This document shows, one piece after another, positions 36,577 to 44,327 of a DNA stretch of 64,000 bases. The notes under the pieces are model-generated. The model saw nothing but the letters and a program-made list of their open reading frames with translations, was not told where the DNA came from and did no database searches. Position 1 is the stretch's first letter, and each line of letters begins with the position of its first letter. The translations under genes and the position numbers were made by a program. This DNA comes from Ruminococcus difficilis (GTDB lineage: Bacteria > Bacillota_A > Clostridia > Oscillospirales > Acutalibacteraceae): the NCBI RefSeq assembly GCF_016680995.1, contig NZ_JAEQMG010000140.1:1-64000 (forward strand). Direction: 5' to 3'.

Positions 36577-36933
36577 ATGCAATATCTGACAGCTTTTCTG
36601 GTCGGCGGACTGATCTGCTCCGTCGGTCAGATCCTGATCGACAAGACAGGGCTGACGCCCGCGAAAATCCTCACGCTCTTCGTTACGGCAGGCGTTCTGC
36701 TCGGCGCGCTGGGACTGTATCAGCCGCTTCTTGACTTCGCCGGAGAAGGCGCCGCCGCTCCTATCAGCGGCTTCGGATGCCTGATGGCGGAGGGTATGAA
36801 GGACGCGCTGCGTGAGGACGGCGCTGTCGGCATCCTCACGGGTGCGCTCAAAAGCGCCGCGGGAGGTATCGGCGCGGCAATGGTCCTCAGTCTGATTGCG
36901 GGCGTCCTCTTCAAGCCGAAGGATAAGGGATAA
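36577..36933 (+). CDS. spoVAE: SpoVAE-like protein, copy 2
   Basis: 118 residues, the same length as copy 1 and alignable without gaps (AFLVGGLICSVGQILIDKTG, EGMKDALREDGAVGILTGAL). It is a predicted SpoVA membrane protein for dipicolinate movement in spores. It stands without spoVAC or spoVAD. AAAGGAG precedes the ATG. Confidence 0.78.
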   Translation: MQYLTAFLVGGLICSVGQILIDKTGLTPAKILTLFVTAGVLLGALGLYQPLLDFAGEGAAAPISGFGCLMAEGMKDALREDGAVGILTGALKSAAGGIGAAMVLSLIAGVLFKPKDKG

Positions 36934-36986
36934 AATATCACAGCATAACAGTCAAAACTCCTCTGTATTTTTATTGAATATGTATT

Positions 36987-37015
36987 TTGAATTTTTTATA
37001 TATGTATGTTATACT
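36987..37015 (+). promoter_or_regulatory. Promoter of the cassette 2 dockerin gene
   Basis: -35 TTGAAT, 17-bp spacer, -10 TATACT, then GAGGAG before the ATG at 37049. Confidence 0.65.
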
Positions 37016-37048
37016 ATTTATAATCAAAAAAATGAGGAGTTTTGGCTT

Positions 37049-38098
37049 ATGAAAGCATTCTGGAAACAAGCTGCTGTTATCGCCGCCGCACTCGCACTGT
37101 CCATCTGCCTGATTGTCGGTCTCTCGGTCAACACGCTTGCCGCGTCCGCATCACACCAGCAGGTCGGCACCAACCACTGCGTTGAGATTTCTTCCTATCC
37201 TTCCAATCCCTATTCGGGTATGACGAATCCCGACGGCAGCCCTTATACCTATCCGACGAGCGGTCTTACCAATCCCGACGGCAGTCCCTATACCTACCCG
37301 ACGAGCGGACTTACCAACCCCGACGGCAGCCCCTATGAAGAAGATTTCACCGATGAAGTGTATCCGGGCACACTCGAGCTTTACTGCGACCTTGTCATCA
37401 GACAGTACGGTTCGGACAAGCCTGTCGGCGAATACGGCATGGAGCAGAAAGTTCCCGGCTTCTCCGTCAACTTCTACAAAACCGTTTCCGATCTGGAGCC
37501 CTCCAACAAGCTCTACTACGCCACGGTCTATATCGGCTCCTGCATCTATCCCGCAGACCCCAAAACAGAGGGAGAAACCGTCAGCTTTATGGTGCTGAAA
37601 AAGGGCGACGTTAAATTTTCCTGTTATTCCCTTTCGGGCTCACTGACTGTCAGCGGCGACGGCATTGACACCACCATCACTCAGCCTTCCATTCCCGCCG
37701 AGACTGTCACCTATCCGCCCACCTATCCGTATACCACGGTTCCCTACAGTCAGAGAGTCACCTACCCGAGCGAAGAAAATTCCGTGTGGACAAGCAGTCC
37801 CGATGTCACCACCGTTCCCGCGCCTTATACGACGGCACCCCAAACAACCGAGGCACGGATCGAAATACCTGTCTACTGCGGCGACGCTAACGGAGACGGC
37901 TTGATCAGCATTGATGATGTGACCCTCGTTCAGCTTTACTCAGCGGAAGTCAGCACTGCCATCTATTTTGATTGCGGCGACGTGAACGGCGACGGGGAAA
38001 TCAATATCATCGACGCAACCTGTATTCAGAGATACATTGCCGATTTTACTGAGGATATCGGCTTTGCCGGTGAACAAATCGGCGTCAGGTATGTCTGA
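37049..38098 (+). CDS. Secreted dockerin protein, cassette 2
   Basis: 349 residues starting at MKAFWKQAAV; upstream in-frame codons lie within the promoter. A signal peptide is followed by GTNHCVEISSYP, matching GTNHCEEFSTTYP in copy 1. Then come 15-residue tandem repeats, one beta module (copy 1 has two), a Thr/Pro linker and a C-terminal dockerin with loops GDANGDGLISIDDVTLVQ and GDVNGDGEINIIDATCIQ. The shared module core is ELYC.L.I....Y, with the later GSLTVSGDGI. No catalytic domain is recognised. Confidence 0.82.
   Translation: MKAFWKQAAVIAAALALSICLIVGLSVNTLAASASHQQVGTNHCVEISSYPSNPYSGMTNPDGSPYTYPTSGLTNPDGSPYTYPTSGLTNPDGSPYEEDFTDEVYPGTLELYCDLVIRQYGSDKPVGEYGMEQKVPGFSVNFYKTVSDLEPSNKLYYATVYIGSCIYPADPKTEGETVSFMVLKKGDVKFSCYSLSGSLTVSGDGIDTTITQPSIPAETVTYPPTYPYTTVPYSQRVTYPSEENSVWTSSPDVTTVPAPYTTAPQTTEARIEIPVYCGDANGDGLISIDDVTLVQLYSAEVSTAIYFDCGDVNGDGEINIIDATCIQRYIADFTEDIGFAGEQIGVRYV
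37223..37336 (+). repeat. Tandem 45-bp repeat in the dockerin gene
   Basis: Two full 45-bp units and one partial unit encode TNPDGSPYTYPTSGL. The cassette 1 gene lacks it. Confidence 0.9.
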
Positions 38099-38117
38099 AA
38101 TCATCTGATCTAATCCC

Positions 38118-38147
38118 AAAAAAGCCGGCAAAAATGCCGGCTTTTTT
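38118..38147 (+). terminator. Terminator of the cassette 2 dockerin gene
   Basis: Stem aaagccggca / tgccggcttt, loop AAAA, then TTTTTT. Confidence 0.9.
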
Positions 38148-38621
38148 TCTTGTCACTTGACAATTGTAAGTTTTTAGGCGATAATATGAGTGATAAAAAA
38201 ACAGCAATATTTTTGTGTACAATTACAAGATATTGTACAATTTTTTTCCGTTCCACTCATCGTGAGAACAAGATTTGCGCTCCAAGGAATCATTATTTGC
38301 ATAAATGAACATTTTAGATTTTTGTTTGGTATATTATCTTTTGACTGATATCAGACGGATATTGTAATATTATTATGAGCAAATATTGAAGCTCCTGAGA
38401 GTATCTTGAAATTAATAAACAAATATTTCACCACATCCTCTTTTTATTTTATCGATGCCGCACTGGTCGGAAGCATCCCCTTCAAACCGGGAAAATTCTC
38501 CTTTTTCCCTTTATTTTTTGTTGTTTTTTTGTCTGATTACAAATATATAGCCTATAATTTTGTTAGATATTTGTAAGTTGTTATTATTTATAATTCTTTT
38601 TTGTCTAATCGCAATAATTCA
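38148..38621. other. AT-rich intergenic region without a gene
   Basis: I see no supportable reading frame. It contains an inverted repeat TGTACAAT-N8-ATTGTACA followed by a T-run near 38217-38248. A promoter-like pair TTGACT (38341-38346), 18-bp spacer, TAATAT (38365-38370) points rightward and could make a long leader or a small RNA ahead of the AraC gene. Confidence 0.4.
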
Positions 38622-38650
38622 TTGACAAAATATGACAAATATGGTAGAAT
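38622..38650 (+). promoter_or_regulatory. Sigma-A promoter of the AraC-type regulator
   Basis: -35 TTGACA (consensus), 17-bp spacer, -10 TAGAAT. Confidence 0.8.
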
Positions 38651-38657
38651 ATTTCTA

Positions 38658-38676
38658 GAATAGGATAGGTCTATTC
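38658..38676. promoter_or_regulatory. Inverted repeat at the transcription start of the AraC gene
   Basis: gaatag-N7-ctattc just downstream of the -10, a suitable place for autoregulation. Confidence 0.35.
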
Positions 38677-38712
38677 GGCGCATACTCGAACAAAAAAATT
38701 GGGGGATTTTCT

Positions 38713-39555
38713 ATGAGTATTGAGTTACTGAATGCCTCTTCGGCATCCAACTCGGCGTTTAGAGTAGTGTGCGGAGAAATGCCTTTAAATGACAAAAGCA
38801 TTACTCATCACGAAGCTCTGTTCGGCCACGTTAAAAACGGTTCTGTCACTTTTGAGGGAACCGACGGAGGGTTTCACCTCCATGAGGGCGACATCTATTT
38901 TGTATCGCCCAACACACGGTATAAGCTGACAAACAGCAACAGCGTCAACATTGATGTCATTACCATCAACTTCACCAATCCCGCGGCGATAACTCAAGAT
39001 TACCTCCCGCAGAGCATTATCAAGGCTTTGGTGAACGGCAACTGCACCAACTACGCGCGCATCTCTCCCAGCGAGGGAGCTCATCCGAAGCTTCTCGACT
39101 GCATCCAGACCGCTACGAAGGCGGAAACCGAAAAGTCTGAGTTTTTCCAGCTCCTTGTTTACGGCAAGATGTACGAGGCGTTTTATGAGCTGTTTGCCAA
39201 CAGATTCGTCAAGATCGTCGATTCCGAGAGCAAAAGCAAAAAGTACCGTGCTCTCCAGCGCGTTACTACCTACATTGACGAGCACTATATCGACGGCTTG
39301 TCTCTCGACGATGTCGCCAACGCGACAGGAATCAGCCGCTACTACGTATCGCATCTCTTCAAGGAGCTGATGAATACGACCTTTGTCGGCTACGTCAACG
39401 ACCTGAGACTCAATAGAGCGGCTATGCTGCTGCTGACAACCGACAGCGCGATCATTGAAATTGCGGCTCTTTCGGGTTTCAACAACCTCTCCAACTTCAA
39501 CCGCGCTTTCAAGCTGCATTTTGGAAAAACTCCTTCTGCTTACAGAAAAGCGTGA
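38713..39555 (+). CDS. AraC-family transcriptional regulator
   Basis: 280 residues. The N-terminal cupin-like sensor domain contains FHLHEGDIYFVSPNTRYKL. The C-terminal AraC double helix-turn-helix spans about residues 180-280 (LSLDDVANATGISRYYVSHL and IAALSGFNNLSNFNRAFK). Members of this type usually sense a sugar and activate nearby carbohydrate genes, but no obvious target operon is adjacent. GGGGGA precedes the ATG, and a terminator follows, so it is a single-gene transcript. Confidence 0.92.
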   Translation: MSIELLNASSASNSAFRVVCGEMPLNDKSITHHEALFGHVKNGSVTFEGTDGGFHLHEGDIYFVSPNTRYKLTNSNSVNIDVITINFTNPAAITQDYLPQSIIKALVNGNCTNYARISPSEGAHPKLLDCIQTATKAETEKSEFFQLLVYGKMYEAFYELFANRFVKIVDSESKSKKYRALQRVTTYIDEHYIDGLSLDDVANATGISRYYVSHLFKELMNTTFVGYVNDLRLNRAAMLLLTTDSAIIEIAALSGFNNLSNFNRAFKLHFGKTPSAYRKA

Positions 39556-39566
39556 TTCTACCACCT

Positions 39567-39597
39567 GCTCCGTCCGATTTGGACGGAGCTTTTTTTC
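39567..39597 (+). terminator. Terminator of the AraC gene
   Basis: 9-bp stem gctccgtcc / ggacggagc followed by TTTTTTT. Confidence 0.9.
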
Positions 39598-39727
39598 TAA
39601 TGAACATTTTTAGGCAACCGTTATGAAATCATCAGCGGCTTTCCAAAAACTTTTTCGGCAATGGGGGTTGTCTTATTCACTGATTTGTGCTAAAATCTAA
39701 TTTAGAATTGCGAAAAAAGGTGAACGA

Positions 39728-40546
39728 ATGGTTATAGATATTCCAAGAATGATTGATTACATCAAGAAACACAAAAACGTGTTCCTGTTTTCGGGCTCCT
39801 TGCTGCTTGCGGCGGTGCTCATTGCGGTTCTGGTCATTTTCAGCGGTCCCGCGAAGAAAGCGAGCAACACCTCGCTTCCCGCGTCCAACATCAACCCCGC
39901 GGCAAACGAGATTGCGTACAGCACGCTTGATGAAGCTCACACAGCATATGAGGAGCCGAGGGAATCGACTGTCAACAACGCCGCGACAGAGCGTGATCGT
40001 GCGACGGAAGGAGCGACCGAGGCGCTGACAACGGCGCCCGCGACAACGCAGGCCGCACAGCAGGGCGACGTTGTTTTTGCGACCGCAGAGGTTCCCGATT
40101 CTCCAGCCGATTATCAGGCACAGTGGGACGCGGGCTATCTTCTCGCGATCGACAACCCCGATACGTCCTACTCGACCTACCACATCGACCTCACGGATTC
40201 GGACAGACAGCTGCTCGAAAATCTCTGCTACGGCGAGTTCGGCACCGGCGGCTTTATCGGCGCGGCGCTGATCGCGCAGGCGGTAAAGGACGCGATGTGC
40301 TTCGACGGCTACACCACTATCCCGGAGGTTATCCGCGAATGCCGTTACGACGGCAGCACCACACGCGGCACCTCGGAGGAATGCCGTCAGGCGGTGCGCT
40401 ACGTCTTTGACGACGACGGCAGCGCGGTACAGCACCGAATTCTCTACATGTACGCGCCGTATCTCGTCAACAGCTCCTTCCATGAGAGCCAGAACTTCAT
40501 CCTCAGCTATCAGCAGATCCGTTTCTTTGACCGCTGGGGCGCATAA
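39728..40546 (+). CDS. SleB/CwlJ-like cell wall hydrolase, membrane-anchored
   Basis: 272 residues. The N-terminal helix (VFLFSGSLLLAAVLIAVLVI) anchors the protein and a Thr/Ala/Glu-rich linker follows. The C-terminal 120 residues resemble the Hydrolase_2 domain: the Glu in LLENLCYGEFGTGGFIGAAL is where the family has its catalytic residue, and FFDRWGA at the end fits too. The family cleaves peptidoglycan, often in spore cortex or division. Similarity is modest, so the assignment is tentative. GGTGA precedes the ATG. Confidence 0.55.
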   Translation: MVIDIPRMIDYIKKHKNVFLFSGSLLLAAVLIAVLVIFSGPAKKASNTSLPASNINPAANEIAYSTLDEAHTAYEEPRESTVNNAATERDRATEGATEALTTAPATTQAAQQGDVVFATAEVPDSPADYQAQWDAGYLLAIDNPDTSYSTYHIDLTDSDRQLLENLCYGEFGTGGFIGAALIAQAVKDAMCFDGYTTIPEVIRECRYDGSTTRGTSEECRQAVRYVFDDDGSAVQHRILYMYAPYLVNSSFHESQNFILSYQQIRFFDRWGA

Positions 40547-40560
40547 TTCAACACATAATG

Positions 40561-40588
40561 AAAAAGGTCGGCATCACGCCGGCCTTTT
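40561..40588. terminator. Bidirectional terminator
   Basis: Stem ggtcggc / gccggcc with flanking A5 and T4 runs, shared by the converging genes at 39728 and 40627. Confidence 0.8.
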
Positions 40589-40626
40589 CGTTTCGCTTAT
40601 TTCATCTTCGATTTTTGTGTGGGAAA

Positions 40627-41697
40627 TCAAAACATCATATTGAGTTTGATCTGATTGGAGTCGGTATTTCCGCAGAACCAGTCGGAATCGTGACCTCTGT
40701 CAGCTCTGAAGAGGTTTTTGCTGTTGGGACCTACCGCCTGATAGAACGCGCTGTAGTTTACCTTGTGATACGGCTTAATAGAGTAGCCCTTCATATTCAG
40801 GATGTACTTCTGGTTGACCGGCATGAAAAGCTCCATTCCTTCCTCTGTCGCATAGGAATAATAGCCTACCGCAAAACCGTCGCTGCACTCTTTGATCTCG
40901 CTCTTAACAGCTTTTTTGCCTTTTACACTGACAAAGCAGGTATTGTCTTCGCTGCTATACAGTCCGATGTCGTTGTAATCCTTGAATGTAACGCGTCCGA
41001 AATCCGCGTTATCTCTTAATGCTGCGAGAGTTAAGTTTTCGCCGTTCTCTGCGTTGTATGCGTCTACATAATAGGTGTCCTGCGCTTCGAGGTGAGCGAT
41101 GTTGATGCTGTTTTCGTGAGTCTGGAAAACCTCTTTGATATAAACACCTAAGGAGATCAGCTCGTTGGGGCGCTCCCAGTAAACCTTACCGACAACTTTG
41201 AGGAGCGGGTTGATCGCATCAATGATCTGATTGGCGTTTGCGTCTGAGGGCAAACCTTTACGGATGGCTTTCTCTGCTAAAGATTCAAAGCCGGGTACCG
41301 AAGAAACAGCCATGCCCAGAAGCACCTCGCCGAGAAGATCGTATAATTCCTCTTTTTTGAGAGCGTTAACGTCGTTCATGAGCGAAAGAAGGAGGTTGCT
41401 TATACCGCTCTGATATTTCTTGCAGTAATTGTCGCGAGTGCCGATTTCTTTTGTCAGCCGCTCGAGCAGCAAGTATGCGGCGATATTCGCGTCGTAGTTT
41501 GCCTTTGTGTCGTCTTTTACAAGAATCGAGCCGTCTTTGATCTGAGAATAGATTTCGTAAGTGCCTGCCAGAGGGCAAGCAACCAGTGCCGCTACCAGCG
41601 GAGCCATCTTCTTGAGAGGAGTGCCGTACACTTTGAAATCATCGGCTTTATAGTCGTTCTCTTTCGAGCCGTTCTCAACAAATAATGCTTTCATCAT
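40627..41697 (-). CDS. Hypothetical protein, probably 5'-truncated
   Basis: 356 residues, no recognised family. It begins MMKALFVENG without any ribosome binding site. The sequence directly upstream is coding for the histidine kinase on the other strand, so it has no promoter of its own. The N-terminal half is helical (PLLKVVGKVYWERPNELISL) and the C-terminal half is beta-rich (NTCFVSVKGKKAVKSEIKE). There is no signal peptide at this start. I infer that the true 5' end has been lost at a junction near 41,698. Confidence 0.5.
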   Translation of the reverse strand: MMKALFVENGSKENDYKADDFKVYGTPLKKMAPLVAALVACPLAGTYEIYSQIKDGSILVKDDTKANYDANIAAYLLLERLTKEIGTRDNYCKKYQSGISNLLLSLMNDVNALKKEELYDLLGEVLLGMAVSSVPGFESLAEKAIRKGLPSDANANQIIDAINPLLKVVGKVYWERPNELISLGVYIKEVFQTHENSINIAHLEAQDTYYVDAYNAENGENLTLAALRDNADFGRVTFKDYNDIGLYSSEDNTCFVSVKGKKAVKSEIKECSDGFAVGYYSYATEEGMELFMPVNQKYILNMKGYSIKPYHKVNYSAFYQAVGPNSKNLFRADRGHDSDWFCGNTDSNQIKLNMMF

Positions 41698-41782
41698 CGA
41701 CGCGTTTGACCGAAGAGCGGAGGAGGATTACCCCGACAGCCCGTATATCGGCGATCACTTAAAAAACACGCCGGGATATTAT

Positions 41783-43216
41783 GTGAATCAGGAATATCTT
41801 GAGTTAAAGAAAAGATTTCAATCCGACAAAGAGCTCACGCTGGAGGTGGAGTTTCCCTATGAGTTGACGACCGAGAACTTCTCCGACTGCTTTTATGTGT
41901 TGACGTGCTATTCCGACGGCATTTATCAGACCTTATTTTTCGAGGCGCTTGCACCTGTATTGATGTTCCTGCTGGTGTGCTTCTTCGGTGTTTTCTTCTT
42001 TCCAATCGCAAGCGGACTGCTGGGGCGAATCGATTTGCGCTACGTTGCTTTCGGAGCGCTGTGCTTTTTTACGGGAATATATATGGTAATCGGAAAAATC
42101 AGCGACTATCTCAATCTGTGGATCATAGACCCCACTGTCTGTTTGATGACGGACAAGGTGTGCTTGTGCCTTTTTGTTCTTGCCGTAATGATTTATCTGA
42201 GATCGCTGCTGCACAATAAAATATCAAAAAATATCGTTACCGCTGCCATCACGGCGTACCTTGCTCTCACGGTAACGGAAGTTGTTTTACAGATGACAAA
42301 TGTAGCGGATATGATGGCGACAGCGGGTGCAATGTATATCGCTATGATTATCTGTGCTGTGGTGATGATAAGCCTTTTGGGCATTGAAATTCGCGGCAAA
42401 AAGAGATTTGTACTGTTTGATTATCTGATCTCATGGGTTCCCCTGAGTGCGTTCCTGATGATCGATCTTCTTGATATCTATCTGCATATTCCCGGCGGAG
42501 CGCATCTGTGGTTCGGTCTCGCGGTAACGACCATATACCAGATGGTGCGATTCGCAATGGATTTCCGCCGTCAGTATAAAGAGGCTATTCATTATCAGCA
42601 GGTACAGCGCGAGCTTTACGAAGCAAAGGTCAGCGTGATGGTCAGTCAGATCAGACCGCATTTTATGTACAACGCGCTGTCGTCCATCGCGATACTCTGT
42701 AAGCTCAATCCCGACACCGCGTATACCGCGACGGTGACGTTTTCGGACTATCTGCGCGGCAATATGGACTCACTGAAACAAACGGCTCCCGTTCCCTTTG
42801 CGAGGGAGCTGGAGCACCTGAAAAAATATCTGTATATCGAAAAGCTGCGCTTTGACGATCAGCTGAATATCGAGTACGACATACAGGCAACAGATTTTGA
42901 GATTCCCCTGCTGTCGATTCAGCCGTTGGTTGAAAACGCCGTCAAGCACGGCGTCGGAATGAAGGAGGACGGCGGCACTGTGAAGATATCCACCCGAGAA
43001 ACCGATAACGCTTATGAAGTGATCGTCGAAGATGACGGCGTGGGCTTTGACACGACAGCTGAAAGAAAGAATGACGGCAGAAGCCACGTCGGAATGGAAA
43101 ACACAAAGCGCCGAATCAAGGAAATGTGCGGCGGCGAGGTCATAATAGAAAGTGAAATAGGGAAAGGGACGAAAGCAAGAGTGATAATTCCTAAGAAGGA
43201 GGAAAGCGGACAATGA
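41783..43216 (+). CDS. LytS-type sensor histidine kinase, N-terminus probably lost
   Basis: 477 residues from a GTG with a poor RBS. The reading frame is open back to 41654, and the residues just before it (DAFDRRAEEDYPDSPYIGDH) read like protein, so an extracellular N-terminus appears to be missing. Several membrane helices (about residues 50-260) are followed by the His_kinase domain with phosphoacceptor in SQIRPHFMYNALSS. HATPase boxes are QPLVENAVKHG (N box) and DDGVGFD (G1). It overlaps the response regulator by four bases. Without an upstream part or promoter, expression is doubtful. Confidence 0.75.
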   Translation: MNQEYLELKKRFQSDKELTLEVEFPYELTTENFSDCFYVLTCYSDGIYQTLFFEALAPVLMFLLVCFFGVFFFPIASGLLGRIDLRYVAFGALCFFTGIYMVIGKISDYLNLWIIDPTVCLMTDKVCLCLFVLAVMIYLRSLLHNKISKNIVTAAITAYLALTVTEVVLQMTNVADMMATAGAMYIAMIICAVVMISLLGIEIRGKKRFVLFDYLISWVPLSAFLMIDLLDIYLHIPGGAHLWFGLAVTTIYQMVRFAMDFRRQYKEAIHYQQVQRELYEAKVSVMVSQIRPHFMYNALSSIAILCKLNPDTAYTATVTFSDYLRGNMDSLKQTAPVPFARELEHLKKYLYIEKLRFDDQLNIEYDIQATDFEIPLLSIQPLVENAVKHGVGMKEDGGTVKISTRETDNAYEVIVEDDGVGFDTTAERKNDGRSHVGMENTKRRIKEMCGGEVIIESEIGKGTKARVIIPKKEESGQ

Positions 43217-44004
43217 GGATGCTATGTGTGGACGACGAGCCATTAATGCTCAAAATGCTTGAAATGGCAATCAAAGAAGCGCGCCCTGACGCGGATATCA
43301 CTGCTTACAGAAAGCAGGCGGAGCTGCTTGAGGACGCGCGGAAGAACGGCTGTGACATCGCCTTTTTAGATATCCATATGCGCGGTATGAACGGTGTGGA
43401 GCTTGCCAAGGAACTGAAAACTGTCAATCCCAAGATGAATATCATATTTGTCACGGGTTTTTCGGAATATGCCGGAGAAGCTATGAGCCTGCACGCTTCG
43501 GGCTATATTATGAAGCCCGTTATCAAGGAAAAGATCGAGCAGGAGCTTTCCGATCTGCGCTTCCCGATCATTCCGAAGAAAAATGCGAAGCTGCGCGTAC
43601 AGTGCTTCGGAAACTTCGACGTATTTACGCCCGACGGCGCGCACGTCCGTTTTGAGCGCAGCAAGGCAAGGGAGGTATTCGCATATCTTGTTCACAAGCA
43701 GGGCAGCTCCTGCACCACGCGCGAGATTTTCTCCGCGATCTTTGAGGACGAGTCGTATGAGAAAAAGCTTCAAAACCTCCTGCAAACCTATATTTACGCC
43801 ATGATCAAAAGCCTGAAGGCTGTCGGCGCGGAGGATGCGGTGGTGCGCAGCTACAACGCCTTAGCAGTCAACCCCGAGGTGCTCGACTGCGACTACTATC
43901 GCTTCAAGGAACTTGACGCGGGCGCGGTCAACGCTTACCAAAACGAGTATATGAGTCAGTATTACTGGGCTGACTTTTTATATGATGATTACTCGGATGA
44001 TTAA
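43213..44004 (+). CDS. Response regulator with SARP-like output domain
   Basis: 263 residues. The receiver domain shows DDEP, the phosphoacceptor Asp in AFLDIHM, Thr in FVTGFS and Lys in MKPV. The output half starts at LRVQCFGNFDVF and is a winged helix with a BTAD/SARP-type helical tail, unlike the LytTR domain usually paired with LytS-type kinases. It is the partner of the preceding kinase. Confidence 0.88.
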   Translation: MRMLCVDDEPLMLKMLEMAIKEARPDADITAYRKQAELLEDARKNGCDIAFLDIHMRGMNGVELAKELKTVNPKMNIIFVTGFSEYAGEAMSLHASGYIMKPVIKEKIEQELSDLRFPIIPKKNAKLRVQCFGNFDVFTPDGAHVRFERSKAREVFAYLVHKQGSSCTTREIFSAIFEDESYEKKLQNLLQTYIYAMIKSLKAVGAEDAVVRSYNALAVNPEVLDCDYYRFKELDAGAVNAYQNEYMSQYYWADFLYDDYSDD

Positions 44005-44014
44005 TTTTTTCATA

Positions 44015-44058
44015 ACCAACAAAAGCACATACCCGCATGGGTATGTGCTTTTGTTGGT
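44015..44058 (+). terminator. Long hairpin after the response regulator
   Basis: A perfect 20-bp stem (5' arm 44015-44034, 3' arm 44039-44058) with loop GCAT. There is no T-run after it on the plus strand; its 3' arm merges with an att-like sequence. Confidence 0.7.
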
Positions 44059-44068
44059 GCCGGTGACC
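44055..44068. other. Third att-like fragment of the tRNA-Leu 3' end
   Basis: tggtgccggtgacc, 14 bp identical to the tRNA-Leu 3' terminus, in tRNA orientation. A related 15-bp piece lies at 44188-44202 in the opposite orientation (agtccggtcaccggc). Together they suggest a relic of an earlier integration. The interval 44069-44216 holds no gene but has a hairpin aaaacagtc / gactgtttt. Confidence 0.6.
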
Positions 44069-44216
44069 TTGGTTCACTTTTTTCTTGTGTTTCATTTCGT
44101 TTGCTGCGGTGTGTCGGCATGGGAAAAAGATCATCTTCTCTCTCGCTAAAAACAGTCCCCGGACTGTTTTCTTTACGCTCGCCTTCAAGTCCGGTCACCG
44201 GCTTGCTTGTAAAATA

Positions 44217-44252
44217 GAAACAGGGAATACTTCAAAAAGTATTCCCTGTTTC
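44217..44252 (-). terminator. Original tRNA-Leu terminator, displaced by the element
   Basis: A perfect 16-bp stem gaaacagggaatactt / aagtattccctgtttc with a 4-nt loop, followed on the minus strand by TATTTTA. It directly abuts attL, so before integration it would have followed the tRNA gene. Confidence 0.7.
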
Positions 44253-44268
44253 TATGGTGCCGGTGACC
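44251..44268. repeat. attL
   Basis: 18-bp copy of the tRNA-Leu 3' end, beside the integrase gene; matches 56176-56193 exactly and diverges on both sides. Confidence 0.88.
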
Positions 44269-44304
44269 ATAGGAAATACAGTATTTAAGCCACTTTTCAA
44301 GGTT

Positions 44305-44326
44305 TGTAGGCTTATGTGTTGGTTTA
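44305..44326. promoter_or_regulatory. Integrase arm-type sites, left end
   Basis: Two 10-bp repeats, TGTAGGCTTA (44305-44314) and TGTTGGTTTA (44317-44326), matching four at the right end. Confidence 0.65.
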
Positions 44327-44327
44327 T

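Noticed and set aside
43928..44198. Short leftward frames beside attL
   Set aside because: They run through hairpins and tRNA-end relics, have no RBS and read as Lys/His/Pro-rich noise.
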